Shown here: piece by piece, positions 45,058-56,299 of the stretch | Position numbering within the stretch: position 1 is the first letter of the stretch | How the letters are laid out: each line of letters begins with the position of its first letter | Translations under genes and position numbers: made by a program | Notes under the pieces: model-generated | The model's input: the letters and a program-made list of their open reading frames with translations, nothing else | What the model was told of the DNA's origin: nothing | Databases searched by the model: none | Source of the DNA: Isoetes taiwanensis | Taxonomy: Eukaryota > Streptophyta > Lycopodiopsida > Isoetales > Isoetaceae | Direction: 5' to 3' | DNA: 64,000 nt | Assembly (NCBI GenBank): GCA_021234155.1 | Contig: JAJEKV010000212.1 | Span: 312,001-376,000, forward strand

Positions 45058-45839
45058 TTTAATGCTGGGCTTCGTCTTCGCTTAGGCCACTACCCTCACC
45101 CACCCGGCATTTGGAAATTTTTGCTCGGTAGACTCTTCCGGCCCGTCTCCTCACCCGGCATTTTTGCGGTATTGTTGCTCGGCCGACTCTTAGGCAGATC
45201 TCTTCACATTTACGGTCGCCTTCCCTTTCTCGGCGTTGGGCCTCCTCCTTTGATTTGAAGGTCCTGGCCTCCTCCACAGGAGGAGGCAGGGGAGGAGCAA
45301 GAAGAGCAAGAAGAGGCGGCTGCCCAATAATTAATCAGCGTCATATTACGCTGCATGGTCTCTCACATTTTCATCCTCCTGGTCTCCGAACAGGGAAAGT
45401 GCACCTCCCTACTTACTCCTCGGTGCTTCTCCCACCATCCGTCATCGCGGATTTCTTTTAGGGGATTGCTAGGCATGGTCGGAGGAGGAGAATCTCTATC
45501 GAGAGACTTGATTCGGATGAAGGAGGCGGACTAATGTAATCACCGGCCTTACACCACACGGATGGATCCTTGCGGTTTGCTTAGTTCTGCGCCATGGCTT
45601 CTCGGAGGATGGGCTTTTATACTACTTAACACCGACAAAAATAGACAATTGGCAAGAGATAAATAGTAAAAACGAAGTTAAAGTAAAATATGATGGTAAC
45701 TTTTTAAATAATTTATGCGGAACCCTAAAAAATGGGACAAAAAATACGGAACCCTAAAAACATCGGACAAAAAACACAAATAAAAACCCGAGATTCAAAG
45801 TGCTAGGCGATAGACAATTTCTTGTTGATCGCTAACTCA

Positions 45840-46568
45840 CTAAACTTTACATTTCCTCTTGCCCGTAACCAACCCTAATGCCATCAATGAAATAATGGAA
45901 GTCGTTAGCAATCTCCTCTGTCTCCATTAGCACTCTTAGCTCGATAATGGCCATTCGCTTCCATGGTGGCTGTATAAATGACTTCCTCCCCTCGCCATAC
46001 TTTCGAATATCCACCGCGCCGAATTGTGCATTATATGGTCCTCAAGCGGCTCCCAAAAAGTTGTGCAACCTCTCTTTTTACGTTTCCTTTGTTCTAGTTG
46101 ACAATTAACGATAAATATTGTTTTGGAAGAAAGTATCTGAACTTAAAGGAGGACTTAACTACGTGGACCTTGTTAGTTGACCGGATGATTCGTGGAATCG
46201 AACATCCAGTCGGAACAAAAATAAGCCATCCACAAAATCTGTGAGGGGAGAAAGCACGATATGTCTTGAGCTTTTCGAACTTCCTGCCGCCATCCGGAAT
46301 ATGTTAGCAAATACCTCAAATGGTGTGAAGATTTTGAAACTCATCCTCTCGCCTCCGTTTTCGGACATTCCGCTTGCACCTCGTCGACCATGCATTTCTT
46401 CATTGCAATTACATTGTTCTCATTAGTGCGTGGCTTACAAAGTTCACTTAAATGGGGCAATTCAACCGCCACAAGCTTCGGTTTCACGACCTTTACGTTA
46501 TAATCATGTCCAGAAACCGGATGCCTATACCCCGCAAGGTCACGGCATCCATACCTTGAAAAGGACAA
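45840..46568 (-). pseudogene. Element 2 protein f
   Basis: Frames 46568-46341 and 46395-46159 overlap and continue each other (KKCMVDEVQAECP, then RMSFKIFTPFEVFANIFRMA and DFVDGLFLFRLDVRFHESSG). A further shifted piece near 45860-46040 reads GAVDIRKYGEGRKSFIQPP and WKRMAIIELRVLMETEEIAN. About 210 residues in all. No family recognised. Confidence 0.4.
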
Positions 46569-46710
46569 TTCCGATGTCTATGTGATACACGACAAGTACA
46601 CTACTAATACTTTTCGGTAGGAATGACATCCACGACGCGTCGATAAACATAAACCCGCACAATAAATTTGTTTGTAAACACGTGTCAACGAAAGAAATGA
46701 AAGATAAGGA

Positions 46711-46779
46711 GATCACACGACGCCAAAACTATCTCACGCTAGTTAAGTAGGCTACGTGATAGCTTGGCGGCGTGTGATC
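46711..46779. repeat. Intergenic hairpin 7 of element 2
   Basis: Arms GATCACACGACGCC and GGCGGCGTGTGATC, with an inner pair CTATCACGTAGC-like. It lies 12 bp 3' of the stop codon of the gene at 46792. Confidence 0.88.
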
Positions 46780-46791
46780 CGATTAAGGTGG

Positions 46792-47222
46792 TTACCATTT
46801 GCGGGCAACCGGGAAGCTGTTTTTGGTGGAGATTAGCTCTTTGGCCATATCGAATGGGTATATGCATGTCGTATTGTTATACTTTTCCACTTTCCCGCCG
46901 CTAGAATTCAACTTGAACTCTTTTATCCTACCTATCCAATGTGTCCAAGACGTCTGATCGCCTTTGTCGCTAACTCTATGCTTGCCCCTCGTTGATGGCA
47001 GCATACTCACCCACGAACCTATTGAGACAAAACCCCCACTTCTTCACCTTGGGAGTTATGTAAATGGGGCAAGAACACGAAATTACAGGGAGACATGGAT
47101 TGCGATGAGGATGAAGGGGTGGGAGGATGCACGTGAGAGGCCTGAGTGACAAGATCTGGTTTGGCGCCAAAATTTGACAAGGGAGTTGGTGTAATGACGG
47201 TGATGGCGGTCAAAGTCACCAT
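46792..47222 (-). pseudogene. Element 2 protein g
   Basis: Frames 47222-46976 and 47010-46792 overlap. The second reads MSMLPSTRGKHRVSDKGDQT, then SWTHWIGRIKEFKLNSSGGK and YPFDMAKELISTKNSFPVAR before the stop at 46792. The first begins MVTLTAITVITPTPLSNFG. The gene is the first one inside the right terminus. Family unknown. Confidence 0.45.
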
Positions 47223-47434
47223 TATTTTAAGGGCGGGCTACTCCCCGAAAAAATACGGCCATTAAAATGGTTGCAATAAAAAGCTGCCAGCATCCCCTAT
47301 GAAAATACGCCATGTGGATGCCAAGTAAGCCTGCTCATCCTTCTACCTGCCAAGTAATACTGACTTTCGTAAAAAAGGCGCAAACCTGATTGGTCCTGGC
47401 GAATTTGACGTGGAAATCTTTAACCCAAGATATG

Positions 47435-47464
47435 GGCCATTTTGAGACCCCAAATCCGCCCTAA
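47435..47464 (-). repeat. Element 2 right terminal inverted repeat
   Basis: Exact inverse of 35840-35869, ending AAATCCGCCCTAA. Confidence 0.93.
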
Positions 47465-47512
47465 TGCGGGTCTGATCTTTCCAAATGCTTAGTCATCTCC
47501 TTTATTATATTC

Positions 47513-47990
47513 TCACAGTTGGAAAGCAATATAACTTGATTTCTCCTCCTCTAAATGGGATGCCAAAGCCATTTGCACATTAGTTGGCTTTCCGCTTGCT
47601 TTTAAACCTGCCATAATGCTGAACTGCTCATATATTTTTGCATCTTTATTCCGCACAAGTCTTGTCAAGAAGCTCTTATCACTCTCATGCTTCAACAGTT
47701 CAATTTCCATTGTTTTTCTTTTCTCTTTTAAAGTCTGTATTTCATCAAGCATGGAGGCGGAATCTAATGCTCTTCTTTCCCTCCACCTTTTCATCATTTC
47801 CAAGCTGCTGCCCCAATTCTACGAGGGCATACATTTAATAGCTTTTAACATTGGAAGATTTTCATCAGAGCTAATTCATTAGGGTCAGATTCTTTTTGAG
47901 AGCCTTTTGAATGAAGACTTGCACTTTTGCTTTCACCTCATCCCAATCAATGCTTACTCCTTTGTAATGAAGTGCATATGCTTTCGGGCA
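47513..47990 (-). pseudogene. Coiled-coil protein gene fragment beside element 2
   Basis: A 96-codon frame MEMMKRWRERRALDSASMLD continues as coiled coil (ETLKEK- and ELLKHESDKSFL-like) to 47513. Upstream pieces DWDEVKAKVQVFIQKALKK and HIPLYFARKHMHFITKE (47880-48030) look like preceding exons or shifted frames. It lies outside element 2's right terminus. No family recognised. Confidence 0.35.
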
Positions 47991-48642
47991 AAATACAATG
48001 GAATGTGATGATTTGCAATGTCCTTCCTACAAAAAACGTGCTCATACACAGAAAACAAAAATCTGCCATCCAAATAGGCTTAATCCTGCACTCTTGATAA
48101 CCCTAATAGTAGGGGCTTCAGAACCCCAAACATCCTGCACTATTTGCACTTAGCCCTGGAAACATGCTGTCAAAATTGTACTCCTAAGTCGCTTTGATGC
48201 TTACTCTACATCCAAACTTCGGCAAGCAAGACCTCGATCTGAAGAAGACCAACTCTTGAGTTTTTGGGCGGCAGTTCTAATGGGAGACCTTGGCATGGGC
48301 TTTACAAGGTTTGTTATGAGGAGATTTCCTTGGAGATGTCTTTGTTCCAAACCGCCGTCATGATCTCTTCCCCGGTGCTTCAGCTCTCCGAAAATGCAAG
48401 CTTTTGGCTATGGAGGTCCCGATCTTGGCTATGGAGGTTCAATCTGGGATGTCAAGCTTTCGGCTATGGAGGTTCGAAAGGGAGGGAGGTTGAAGCGAGA
48501 GCGGTAGGAGAGTTCAAAATTATTTGCCCTATTAATGATTCATTCCAAGAATAATAATTTCGGGGAGGAGAGGGATTTCCTTACGTTTTGAACTTGTAAA
48601 TGTAAAATACTGGCACTTTTTTTACCCACCCTTTCATGCTTA
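47991..48642. other. Unassigned
   Basis: A 96-codon plus-strand frame at 48264-48554 includes a short direct repeat (GGCTATGGAGGT three times, 48409-48472) but no domain. No convincing gene was seen. Confidence 0.35.
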
Positions 48643-48765
48643 TACCCAAAATTATAAGCAAGAATTCGCATAATGATGCATCAGTTAAAATAAATCACGA
48701 AAATGATGCTTGTGGAAAAAAAAGACCACAATACTTTTTTTACCGCATTAACAACAATATATCAT

Positions 48766-49020
48766 CTAACTGGCAGGAAGTTCCTCGCACCTAAGCGAGA
48801 CCCACAAAGACATAATCAGGCATAAAAAGTATAGCACTTGCAGAAGGTTTAGCATTATATATACTTTAGTTCTTAGAGTTGTTCTAGAAACCATTCTCTG
48901 AATCTCCTTATCTAGAGACCGGCCAATCTGGACTGGAGTTTTAAAGCTTTCAAGAAACTCCAAGGTAGCTCTTTTAGCAATATCAAAGCCACCCACTACC
49001 ACACGGGGCCTTATGGACCA
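48766..49020 (-). pseudogene. CCT6: CCT6 fragment, copy B
   Basis: The minus strand reads GGFDIAKRATLEFLESFKTP then IGRSLDKEIQRMVSRTTLRT, matching the CCT6 stretch around VVMGDEPDKEILKMVARTTL in plants. It stops in VYIMLN. The later exons present in copy A (13195-13760) are absent here. Confidence 0.75.
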
Positions 49021-49265
49021 ACAATCCTTTCCACGGATTTAATGATGGCAGTATAAGGAGTCTTCAGTTTAAACAAGTTCATAGGGGGCTCCTGAGCTGT
49101 TTCAAGATCTGGTGGAGCTATAGCAACTCTAGCCCTTATCCTAAGCCATGCTTTTGCACACAAAGGCTTGGCATTTCAGCAAAAGATAAAGATTCCCCAC
49201 AAAAACTCGTCCAGTTGTTGTTGCAAATGTGTAGACTTGAATTCATCTGCATTAGATGGCACTTT
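49021..49265 (-). pseudogene. Root-type FNR fragment, copy B
   Basis: Same segment as 14213-14480: [19 protein letters not shown] followed by [16 protein letters not shown], then joined to CCT6. A stop or frame break occurs near the transit-peptide part. Confidence 0.72.
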
Positions 49266-49478
49266 CAGCCCAAGATAATAAAGTTTAGGTCTATTATCAT
49301 CATAAAACTAGATAGGAGCTAAATTTCTGATTGGTAAATAGAGAAAAGGGAACGTTTCTGATCTGGAAGCATGCTGTTGCTCTGACTATTGCCTGCGCCA
49401 TAGCTGAAAAATGCAGATTAGGCAGAAGAATGGCCCTTCTGTGATTTCTTGGCTCTTATTTTCTTGTACTATAACTTG

Positions 49479-49745
49479 CTAGATGTCCTCATCATGAGGA
49501 TGAAATGCACCACTGTTATAACCCCAGATACCACGATTTGAGGAATTTACATAGCCCAAGAAGAAGATTTTAGAGACTTTGCATCCAAATCTGATCCTAG
49601 GGAGAACATCAAACTTAACGGCATAGCTATAAAAAAAAATCCATGACCTGATCCCGAGAGGCACATTCAGGTGGCGAAGCAGATGCTTGCAGGCACACAG
49701 GCCACTCATTCCTGCTCCGACGATGCAAATTTTCCTGGCCTCCAT
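49479..49745 (-). pseudogene. FMO N-terminal fragment, copy B, internally deleted
   Basis: Reads MEARKICIVGAGMSGLCACK and HLLRHL, then jumps to NVPLGIRSWIFF and IWGYNSGAFHPHDEDI. About 140 bp present in copy A (14873-15013) are deleted. The GAGMSG FAD motif is intact. The start codon complement (CAT, 49743-49745) is the unoccupied target of element 1. Confidence 0.78.
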
Positions 49746-50659
49746 AATAGCTCGAGCTCCAGAGTGACTGGGTAACTGGCAGGCCAGATAAATCACACAC
49801 CTAATCAGAACGTAGGAGACTGACAGTTTACCTGGAACAATGGGTTTGGGGCGGTCACCAGCATATCCTAGGTATATTTCAGCATATACTTAGGATATGC
49901 CACAAACCCACACAAGCCAAGGTTTTCCCCCCTAGGGGCAACCCAAAAAAGAGAGAGGCACATGCCTTTGCTTTTAATGTTTGATATCCGCATGCACATT
50001 ATCATATTCATTGTTGATGGAAACATGCTAGTCATGCGTTACGCCATACACTAGCTAAAGATCATATGCAAGAACAAGATTATCTATATTGTGGGGTACT
50101 TAGTTCAACTAGGGACCATACACTAGATAAAGTTCATATGCAAGAACAAGATTAATTATATTGTGGGGTACCTAGTTCAACTAGGGCAGAAACACAAGGT
50201 TCAGACCCTTAGACTAGTCCTAGATTAGACCCTACAAACTTGAAAAGTACCTGTTCCGTTCCGTTCCGTTATGTTATGCACATAGACGGACTCTTAATAA
50301 TTGCCTCAATGACACAATAAAACAAATGTTAAAGCATTTAATTTGCAAGCTATTTAGCGAGTTTGAATCTTAGCTATTCTAGTGGAACCTTAGATTTGAA
50401 AGAATAGTCTCTAGGATTGTTTAGCCCATAGCTATGAAAAGGCATTAGTTTTGAAACATAAGATAGATGCAAAACCCAAAGAAGAAGAAGCAAAGAAATA
50501 TAGGAAACTTGAATGATTGCAAATGCAATACATAATGGGCCTAAAAGCCATGCACATTATTTTATTTTGTAGAAAAGAGATGAGACCATTAAGCTCTTTT
50601 TTTCTTTCCCTTTTTTTTTCTTTTTTTTTTGCCATTGACTGCACCAGCCGAGGTTGGGT

Positions 50660-51120
50660 AGCTGTGACCATCGTCCCACTCGACGTCAGAGGGTTAATGC
50701 AGCTGGTTGTTCCATCACTGAAGTCAAAGTTGAAGTTAACTTCGCTACCATTCAACAAACAAGATTTTGGACAAGTAGATGCATATGCCTCAAATTGTCC
50801 ACAACCTTTTAATTCAACCTTGCCATAAATCAAAACCACCTTCTTTCAATTCAACTGATGACTTCAAGACAATATCTGATACGTTCATAAGCGCACCTCC
50901 GATGTTGAGCATGTTAAATAGCCCAATGGCTGAGTTCCCAGTGGTGTTGTCCATACAGGTGACACTGTAAATATTTCCCGTTGAGTCCTTATTTGAGGTA
51001 AGCTTGCAATCCTTATTTTTTAAAATGTAGTCTAGGTTAGAATCACCAAAACATGCACCTAGCAAAAAAAGAAATAAAAAATGCACATGCCTGCACTTCG
51101 TGACCAGGTACGACTCATTC
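50660..51120 (-). pseudogene. Secreted cysteine-containing protein, copy B
   Basis: Minus-strand frame from about 51120: hydrophobic FLFLFLLGACFG (signal-peptide-like), then DSNLDYILKNKDCKLTSNKD, TCMDNTTGNSAIGLFNMLNI and SDIVLKSSVELKEGG. A one-base break follows, then KVELKGCGQFEAYASTCPKS and LNGSEVNFNFDFSDGTTS. The body would be about 160 residues with six or more cysteines and an N-glycosylation site (NTT). The 5' end is cut by the LINE at 51092. The family is unknown to me; the layout suggests a small secreted plant protein. Confidence 0.5.
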
Positions 51121-52035
51121 ATTCTGAAGGAGGAATGACGGCCACATCTATGATCGTGTCTATTGAGAGATGGACACACTTATTACAGTTAATATATGCC
51201 TTCGTTCCAGACCCTAAAGCCCAGTATGTGGGCATAAGTGATGCCTCAGTACAGACACTAGATACAGAATTACAGCCACAGAAGAAACATTGTGTTGAAG
51301 CAGAGGTGCAGACATTGGAAAGGGAACATGTTGAGGTGTCTGAGACATCTCCACAATCCCAAGGGGACCGGGGAGTGTGATCTCGGAGCTAGCGGCCCAG
51401 GGCAGGCTGCCTCAGTATCTTCTGTTACTAGGAGCCTGAACTTGCGTATTATAGGGGTTTTAGAGGCAGACGATGATGCCCTTTCTGATATGGATCTTTG
51501 CTTTGCATTTTTCACTAATGTCATGCATGTGAAATTTGGTGGAGTTGTCTCGCTACTAGGGTGGGGGCGGCAAGACTTGATCGTCCTCGCCATCTTTTGG
51601 TTTGGTTTCAAGACACTCTTAGCCGCTTACATGTTCTTGACATGGAAACCATCTCGAGGAGGGACTAGTTTCTCGATCTGAGGAGGACCTTTCCCCTCTT
51701 CAATTGTGTAACCGTAAGGAGGAGCTCTGCAAGGTGAGGGCAGTGTACAGGGGAGGCGCATCAATTATTCTAGATCAATGGCCTTCCAATCCTTGGACTG
51801 GCTATGTCTAGATAATTTTAGAAGCATAACTTTACCACTAGCATTAGCATTATCTTATTTTATTCTTGGTAGCCTTTTAATATTTGGTTATTGTGTTTAG
51901 TGATGGGGCCTAGTCCCCAGGTTTTAGATGGGTTGTTGCCCTTGCATGTGTCGTCCCATAACCCGTTGGGTTCCCGTGGACGTAAAAATTCATCTTATCT
52001 TATCTTATCTTATCTTATCTTATCTTATCTTATCT
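51092..52035 (+). mobile_element. 5'-truncated LINE with (CTTAT)n tail
   Basis: A plus-strand insertion: copy A reads straight through CACATGCCTTTGCTTTTAAT (24944-24963) where copy B breaks. The 3' end has GTTTTAGATGGGTTGTTG, then TTCCCGTGGACGTAAAAATT and seven or more CTTAT units (51994-52035). The 99-codon frame at 51081-51380 and the 129-codon frame at 51292-51681 are low-complexity LINE remnants. Same family as the tail at 22532. Confidence 0.8.
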
Positions 52036-52273
52036 TTAATGTTTGCTATTTACATGCACATTATCATATTCATTGTTGACGGAAACATGCTAGTCATGCT
52101 TTACACCATATACTAGACAAAGATAATATGCAAGAACAAGATTATCTATATTGTGGAGTACCTAGTTCAACTAGGGCAGAAAGACAAGGTTCAGACCCTT
52201 AGACTAGTCCTAGATAGATCCTACAGACTAGACAAGTACCTGTTCCGTTCCGTTCCATTATGTTCTGCACATA

Positions 52274-52480
52274 GAAGGACTCCTAATAATTGCCTCAATG
52301 ACACGATAAAACAAATGTTACATCATTCAATTTGCAAGCTTAGAAGGACTCCTAATAATTGCCTCAATGACACAATAAAACAAATGTTACATCATTCAAT
52401 TTGCAAGCTTAGAAGGACTCCTAATAATTGCCTCAATGACACAATAAAACAAATGTTACATCATTCAATTTGCAAGCTAA
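52274..52480. repeat. 69-bp tandem repeat, three units
   Basis: Three near-perfect copies of the unit seen twice in copy A (25188-25326). This is a clean case of unit-number change after duplication. The apparent 119-codon frame at 52153-52512 is only repeat translation (RTPNNCLNDTIKQMLHHSIC). Confidence 0.92.
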
Positions 52481-52702
52481 GAAATAGCGAGTTTGAATCT
52501 TACCTATTCTAGTGCGGACCTTAGATCTGAAAGAGTAGCCTCTAGAATTGTTTTCCAATCGAAAATTTAGCCCATAGCTATGAAAAGGCCTTAGCTTTGA
52601 AACATAAGATAGATGAAAAACCCAAAGAAGAAGAAGCAAAGGAATCTAGGAAACTTGAATGATTGCAAATGCAGTACATAATGGGCCTAAAAGCCATGCA
52701 CA

Positions 52703-53009
52703 TCATTTCTCCATCGCTACAACTTCAACGGCACACTGGCTGCACCAGCCGAGACCGCTGCAGCAGCCGTAGCCATTGTCACACTCAGCATCGCGGGTTT
52801 TCCATCGCCTCCGTTGCGACTTTCTCCGTCGTTGCAACTCCAACGCCGCACTGGTTGCACCAGCCGAGACCGCTGCAGCAGCCATAGCCGCCGTCACACT
52901 CGGCGTCGCGGGTGCATTGCTTTGTTAATGGCACTGGCTTTCCCATCCTTGCCGCTGCAGCCATCTGCAGAATGAGCACAGACGCCAGGATAGCTAAAAC
53001 AATCTTCAT
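52703..53009 (-). CDS. Cysteine-rich secreted peptide precursor with tandem domains
   Basis: From the second Met (53009) the minus strand encodes a signal peptide MKIVLAILASVLILQMAAAA and then a six-cysteine domain with spacing C-x5-C-x5-CC-x5-C-x2-C (CTRDAECDGGYGCC, SGLGWCNQC). The CCSGxGWC core recalls hevein- or knottin-type plant defence peptides, but the family is not certain. A second copy of the same domain (DAECDNGYGCCSGLGWCSQC) follows, one base out of frame, at 52703-52790. The first frame therefore stops at 52785 after ENPRC, and a one-base loss in an A run explains it. Copy A has three units. The product is probably extracellular. Function is unproven. Confidence 0.7.
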
Positions 53010-53030
53010 CCTCCACACTTTTATCACCAT

Positions 53031-55364
53031 TGCACTTACACCCCATCCGTTTTTTTTCTTTACTTTCCTTTGCTGGGAGTCATCCGACCGTCTATATCTC
53101 TCCGAAGATTGGATACTACACTATTCCTTTGCCGGGAGCCTTCTACCGTCTGTTTTCAAATCGATCAAACCAATCAGGCCCTTGTCTGGGTATATCTGGA
53201 TCGGATATTGTTGATTTTTTTATGTGATTCCAAATCAAGAATTACAGGTATGTATATTTTTCCCTCATAAACAGTGGATAAGAAGAGAACTGCTGCTATG
53301 CCGGTTCAATCCTGTTCCTATGCCAGGAATCATCCCACCGTCTACTCACATAAGGCTGTATTACTAATGTAGATAAGGTTTTTCCTTTGCATGACTGTTT
53401 ATACCTATCTGTGGATAATTTTTCTTCTATGAGTCGATTTAAACAATTAGGCCATTGCATTATGAGGCCAGGTATAACTGCATTAGAAGCATAAATGTGC
53501 TATCATAACAAATATAATTGGGCTATGTAAAAACTCCGTATAAGAAAATTGTTATGTTTAGGATGTCACAGGAAAACCTTGAAAGGGAGAAAACACACTT
53601 TACTGATAGGAAAACATTGTGAAGTGAGTTAGAGTAATATTTCTTAACAACGCTGCTTCCGAAACATTACTGTTAACTTAACAAGAGGAAGAGTAACTAA
53701 AAAACGTGGATAACTGATAAATTACACAATGATGTTTGGCTGTGACTCTGGACCCTTAAAGAGCTTTTTCTGTTCAAAGTAATTTTGAACCTGTCAGACT
53801 CTGGACCCAAAGAGCTTCATCTGTTGAAAGTAAATTTGAACCTGTGAGAGGCTTAATCATCTTATCTACATGCTGCATTGATGTTGTGCAATATTGAAGG
53901 TGTAAAATTGACTGATGCAGCTGCTCTCTTATAAAACAACTCGCATATCGAAATGATTAGTGGGGAAATAATATTTGAGGTCTTGGTAAGAGCTATAGCC
54001 CAGAATTTCAACAAATAGTTAGGTCAAGCCCCAGATTGTCAAAAAATAATTTAGCTGACCTAACTGGGAGCTGTAAAATCTGAAACAAATGAAGAACCCA
54101 GATCATTTTCTCAAGTACCATGGTGGGTGCCTTGATTTCTACTTCAATAGTACTCAGAACTTGCTAAAGTCAATCAAAGTGCATCTGGACAGCAAAAGGT
54201 CTGTGTGTTCCTGTTTATGATACATAATACTTCCATGCATAGCACCTTATAAATAGGACAATTTGTTTAGCAGCTATCCAGTGAAATTCCTTGGGTGTGT
54301 GCATAAATCTGCTAGCTCAGTATACAGTGGCTGAAAATGGTTACGTTCATTTGTACCAGCACAAATTGGCCTTCTAATAGAAAATGTCTTAAGGCAGAAT
54401 GACGACTGGAAGCATGAAAGGGCTTGAGGCAATAACTACATGATTTGAAATTTGGATCATGATCATTACAGACAGTTGTGGTCCTAAAAAATCATCTATA
54501 TATAGATACAGTTGGGGCTTTCTCCAATCGACCAACCTGATCAATACAATTCTCTAATTGTGCTTGTGTTCTAGTTTTCAACAATCTAGGTGCATAATAG
54601 AGAAGCATATTCCTGCAAACTATAGAGAAGCTTCCAAATGAAGCTGCTGGAGTTGAATCTGGAAGTCAGGCAAGAAAAAAAAATCCAAGAACTCCCACAA
54701 AAAAACAAAAGATTACTCTGATTAAGTCACTCAAGAAAATATAATTAGACCATGTTCTAATCAATCAATAAGTATCCATGGCCATTGATCGTTGTGGACA
54801 TAACTGAATATGTTCATATCATGGCTATCAGCTGTCATGGACAATGCCATAGCCAGAGGTTTAGGGTGCAGTCCTTAATGTCAGGAATTTTCTCGTTTTC
54901 ACCATCGTTGCAAATGTACAAAGGCAATTAAGGGGAAGAGCTTGAATGAAACGCACCAAATAAATATACTAAAAGCTTCCCTGTTACCTTCAATGGCAGA
55001 AATATGGGACTTAGCAACTTTAGGCGATCTGTCAAAGCTTAAGTGAAACGCATCAACTGCTATCTAATCTACCATAAATCAATGCTCTTGCCTTAACAAT
55101 TATATGGTACGCAAACCAATTGCACTGTTTGCATGCACCTTGGCTGAGGTTCAATCTCAAACAGAATGACAGGTTGTATAATACCATGAATTGACCTCTC
55201 ACACAGCAGAGGCTGTTTCTAATTCACATCAAACATTACAACAACAAGAAACAATGCATGATCATGTAATATCTCTTATTAAAAATGATAGTAAACAAGA
55301 AAAATTTGATAGTGTAACACACAACATAAATCTATAATAAATCTATGCCAAGGAACAAACCAGG
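53031..55364. other. Copy B non-coding block
   Basis: Matches 26200-26728 and 31847-33744 of copy A. It includes short repeats of CCTTTGCCGGGAGTCAT (three in copy A, two here). No gene was seen. Its upper end is the oleosin 3' flank. Confidence 0.6.
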
Positions 55365-55835
55365 TCAAGAGTGGGGAGCTAATTCATGAGCTTTGGAGAT
55401 AACATGCGAGCCATAATTCTGAGCGATTCCCTTGACATGGTGTGCAGTATCCAGAATGCGAGTCTTGGCAGCATCAATCTGATCAGATCCAACAGGATGT
55501 CTTCCTTTTATGTAATTGTAAACCCAAGACAATGCAGAAGTGAAGGCAACAAAGGTAGCCTCAGCAGATAAGAAACCTCCTGTAATCATAAACAAAAAAA
55601 TTCCAAGAGGGAAAAGCACAGGACTGAGAAACAAGAACATGGGTGTAGCAAGCAGGAGCGTAACTGCAGATGCAGAAAGCATGAGGCCGACTAGGGCAAG
55701 TATTGCTAGCAATGCTGCACTGAATATAACAAGTCTGACAAATTGTCTAGAAGTGGGCGCTTTGGAGGCCATCTTGTGCACCATGCTTTGGGCTTTTTCT
55801 TGCCCTCTAATTCCTGCTTCTCTTGTTGCTTCCAT
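55365..55835 (-). CDS. Oleosin
   Basis: An intact 156-residue protein that coats oil bodies and keeps them from fusing. Residues 1-35 form a polar, amphipathic start; residues about 36-105 are an uninterrupted hydrophobic hairpin; residues 106-156 are a polar helix (DQIDAAKTRILDTAHHVKGI). The diagnostic proline knot P-x5-S-P-x3-P is present as P65 MFLFL S71 P72 VLF P76. Length and layout are those of low-molecular-weight oleosins. There is no intron, and a single start. The broken partner is at 33745-34196. In most plants expression is in seeds, spores or pollen, and the oil-rich spores of ferns would suit. Confidence 0.94.
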   Translation of the reverse strand: MEATREAGIRGQEKAQSMVHKMASKAPTSRQFVRLVIFSAALLAILALVGLMLSASAVTLLLATPMFLFLSPVLFPLGIFLFMITGGFLSAEATFVAFTSALSWVYNYIKGRHPVGSDQIDAAKTRILDTAHHVKGIAQNYGSHVISKAHELAPHS

Positions 55836-56299
55836 CTTATGTTACCATCTTTGTTATTAGTTTCATGCTTTTATTCACATTTTTTTTGCGCATGCACTTC
55901 TTGTGTGCCACAAAACCTGATCCAAGTGTCATGTCGGGCTCCATTTCATTTCCAACAAGGTTTTTTTTTTTGGGTTGCCCCTAGGGGGGCAAACCCTTGT
56001 TTATGTGGGTATGTGGGCATATCCAGGTATATGCTAGTAGGGGGGCAAACCCTTGTTTATGTGGGTATGTGGGCATATCCAGGTATATGCCGGCATATGC
56101 CTAGCATATGCTGGTGACTGCTAAAAATTGTCTACTGCCTGTAAATGCTCGGTCATCTTGCTCGAGGCTGCATGCAGCACCTTGTTTTCATAGCCGATTC
56201 TGCCGACTCTGCATGCAGCTATGAATGGGCACAGTTCTAAATACATTTGCTTGTCTAGGAGCTAGCCTTGAGGTGAACATTTGGAGTCGTTAGTTTAGT

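Larger units (their letters stand above)
35840..47464. mobile_element. Element 2: 11.6-kb DNA transposon with histone H3 and intergenic hairpins
   Basis: Perfect 30-bp inverted termini, with weaker similarity continuing inside (TTCCACGTCA about 20 bp further in at both ends). The flanks GCAGGCCTATCA (left) and TGCGGGTCTGATC (right) resemble each other over about 12 bases, allowing a degenerate target duplication, perhaps of Mutator-like length. Contents: one long plus-strand gene (36.4-39.1 kb), then about eight minus-strand genes (39.4-47.2 kb), most followed on their 3' side by a hairpin with stem ATCACACGACGCGAAA. The gene-train layout and accessory histone resemble no plant transposon I know. 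It sits between copy A and copy B of the segmental duplication. Confidence 0.85.

Noticed and set aside
44790-45062. 90-codon plus-strand frame
   Set aside because: Shadow of the histone H3-like gene, which is on the minus strand.
52153-52512. 119-codon frame with three identical peptide repeats
   Set aside because: It is created by the 69-bp tandem repeat; copy A has two units and no such frame.
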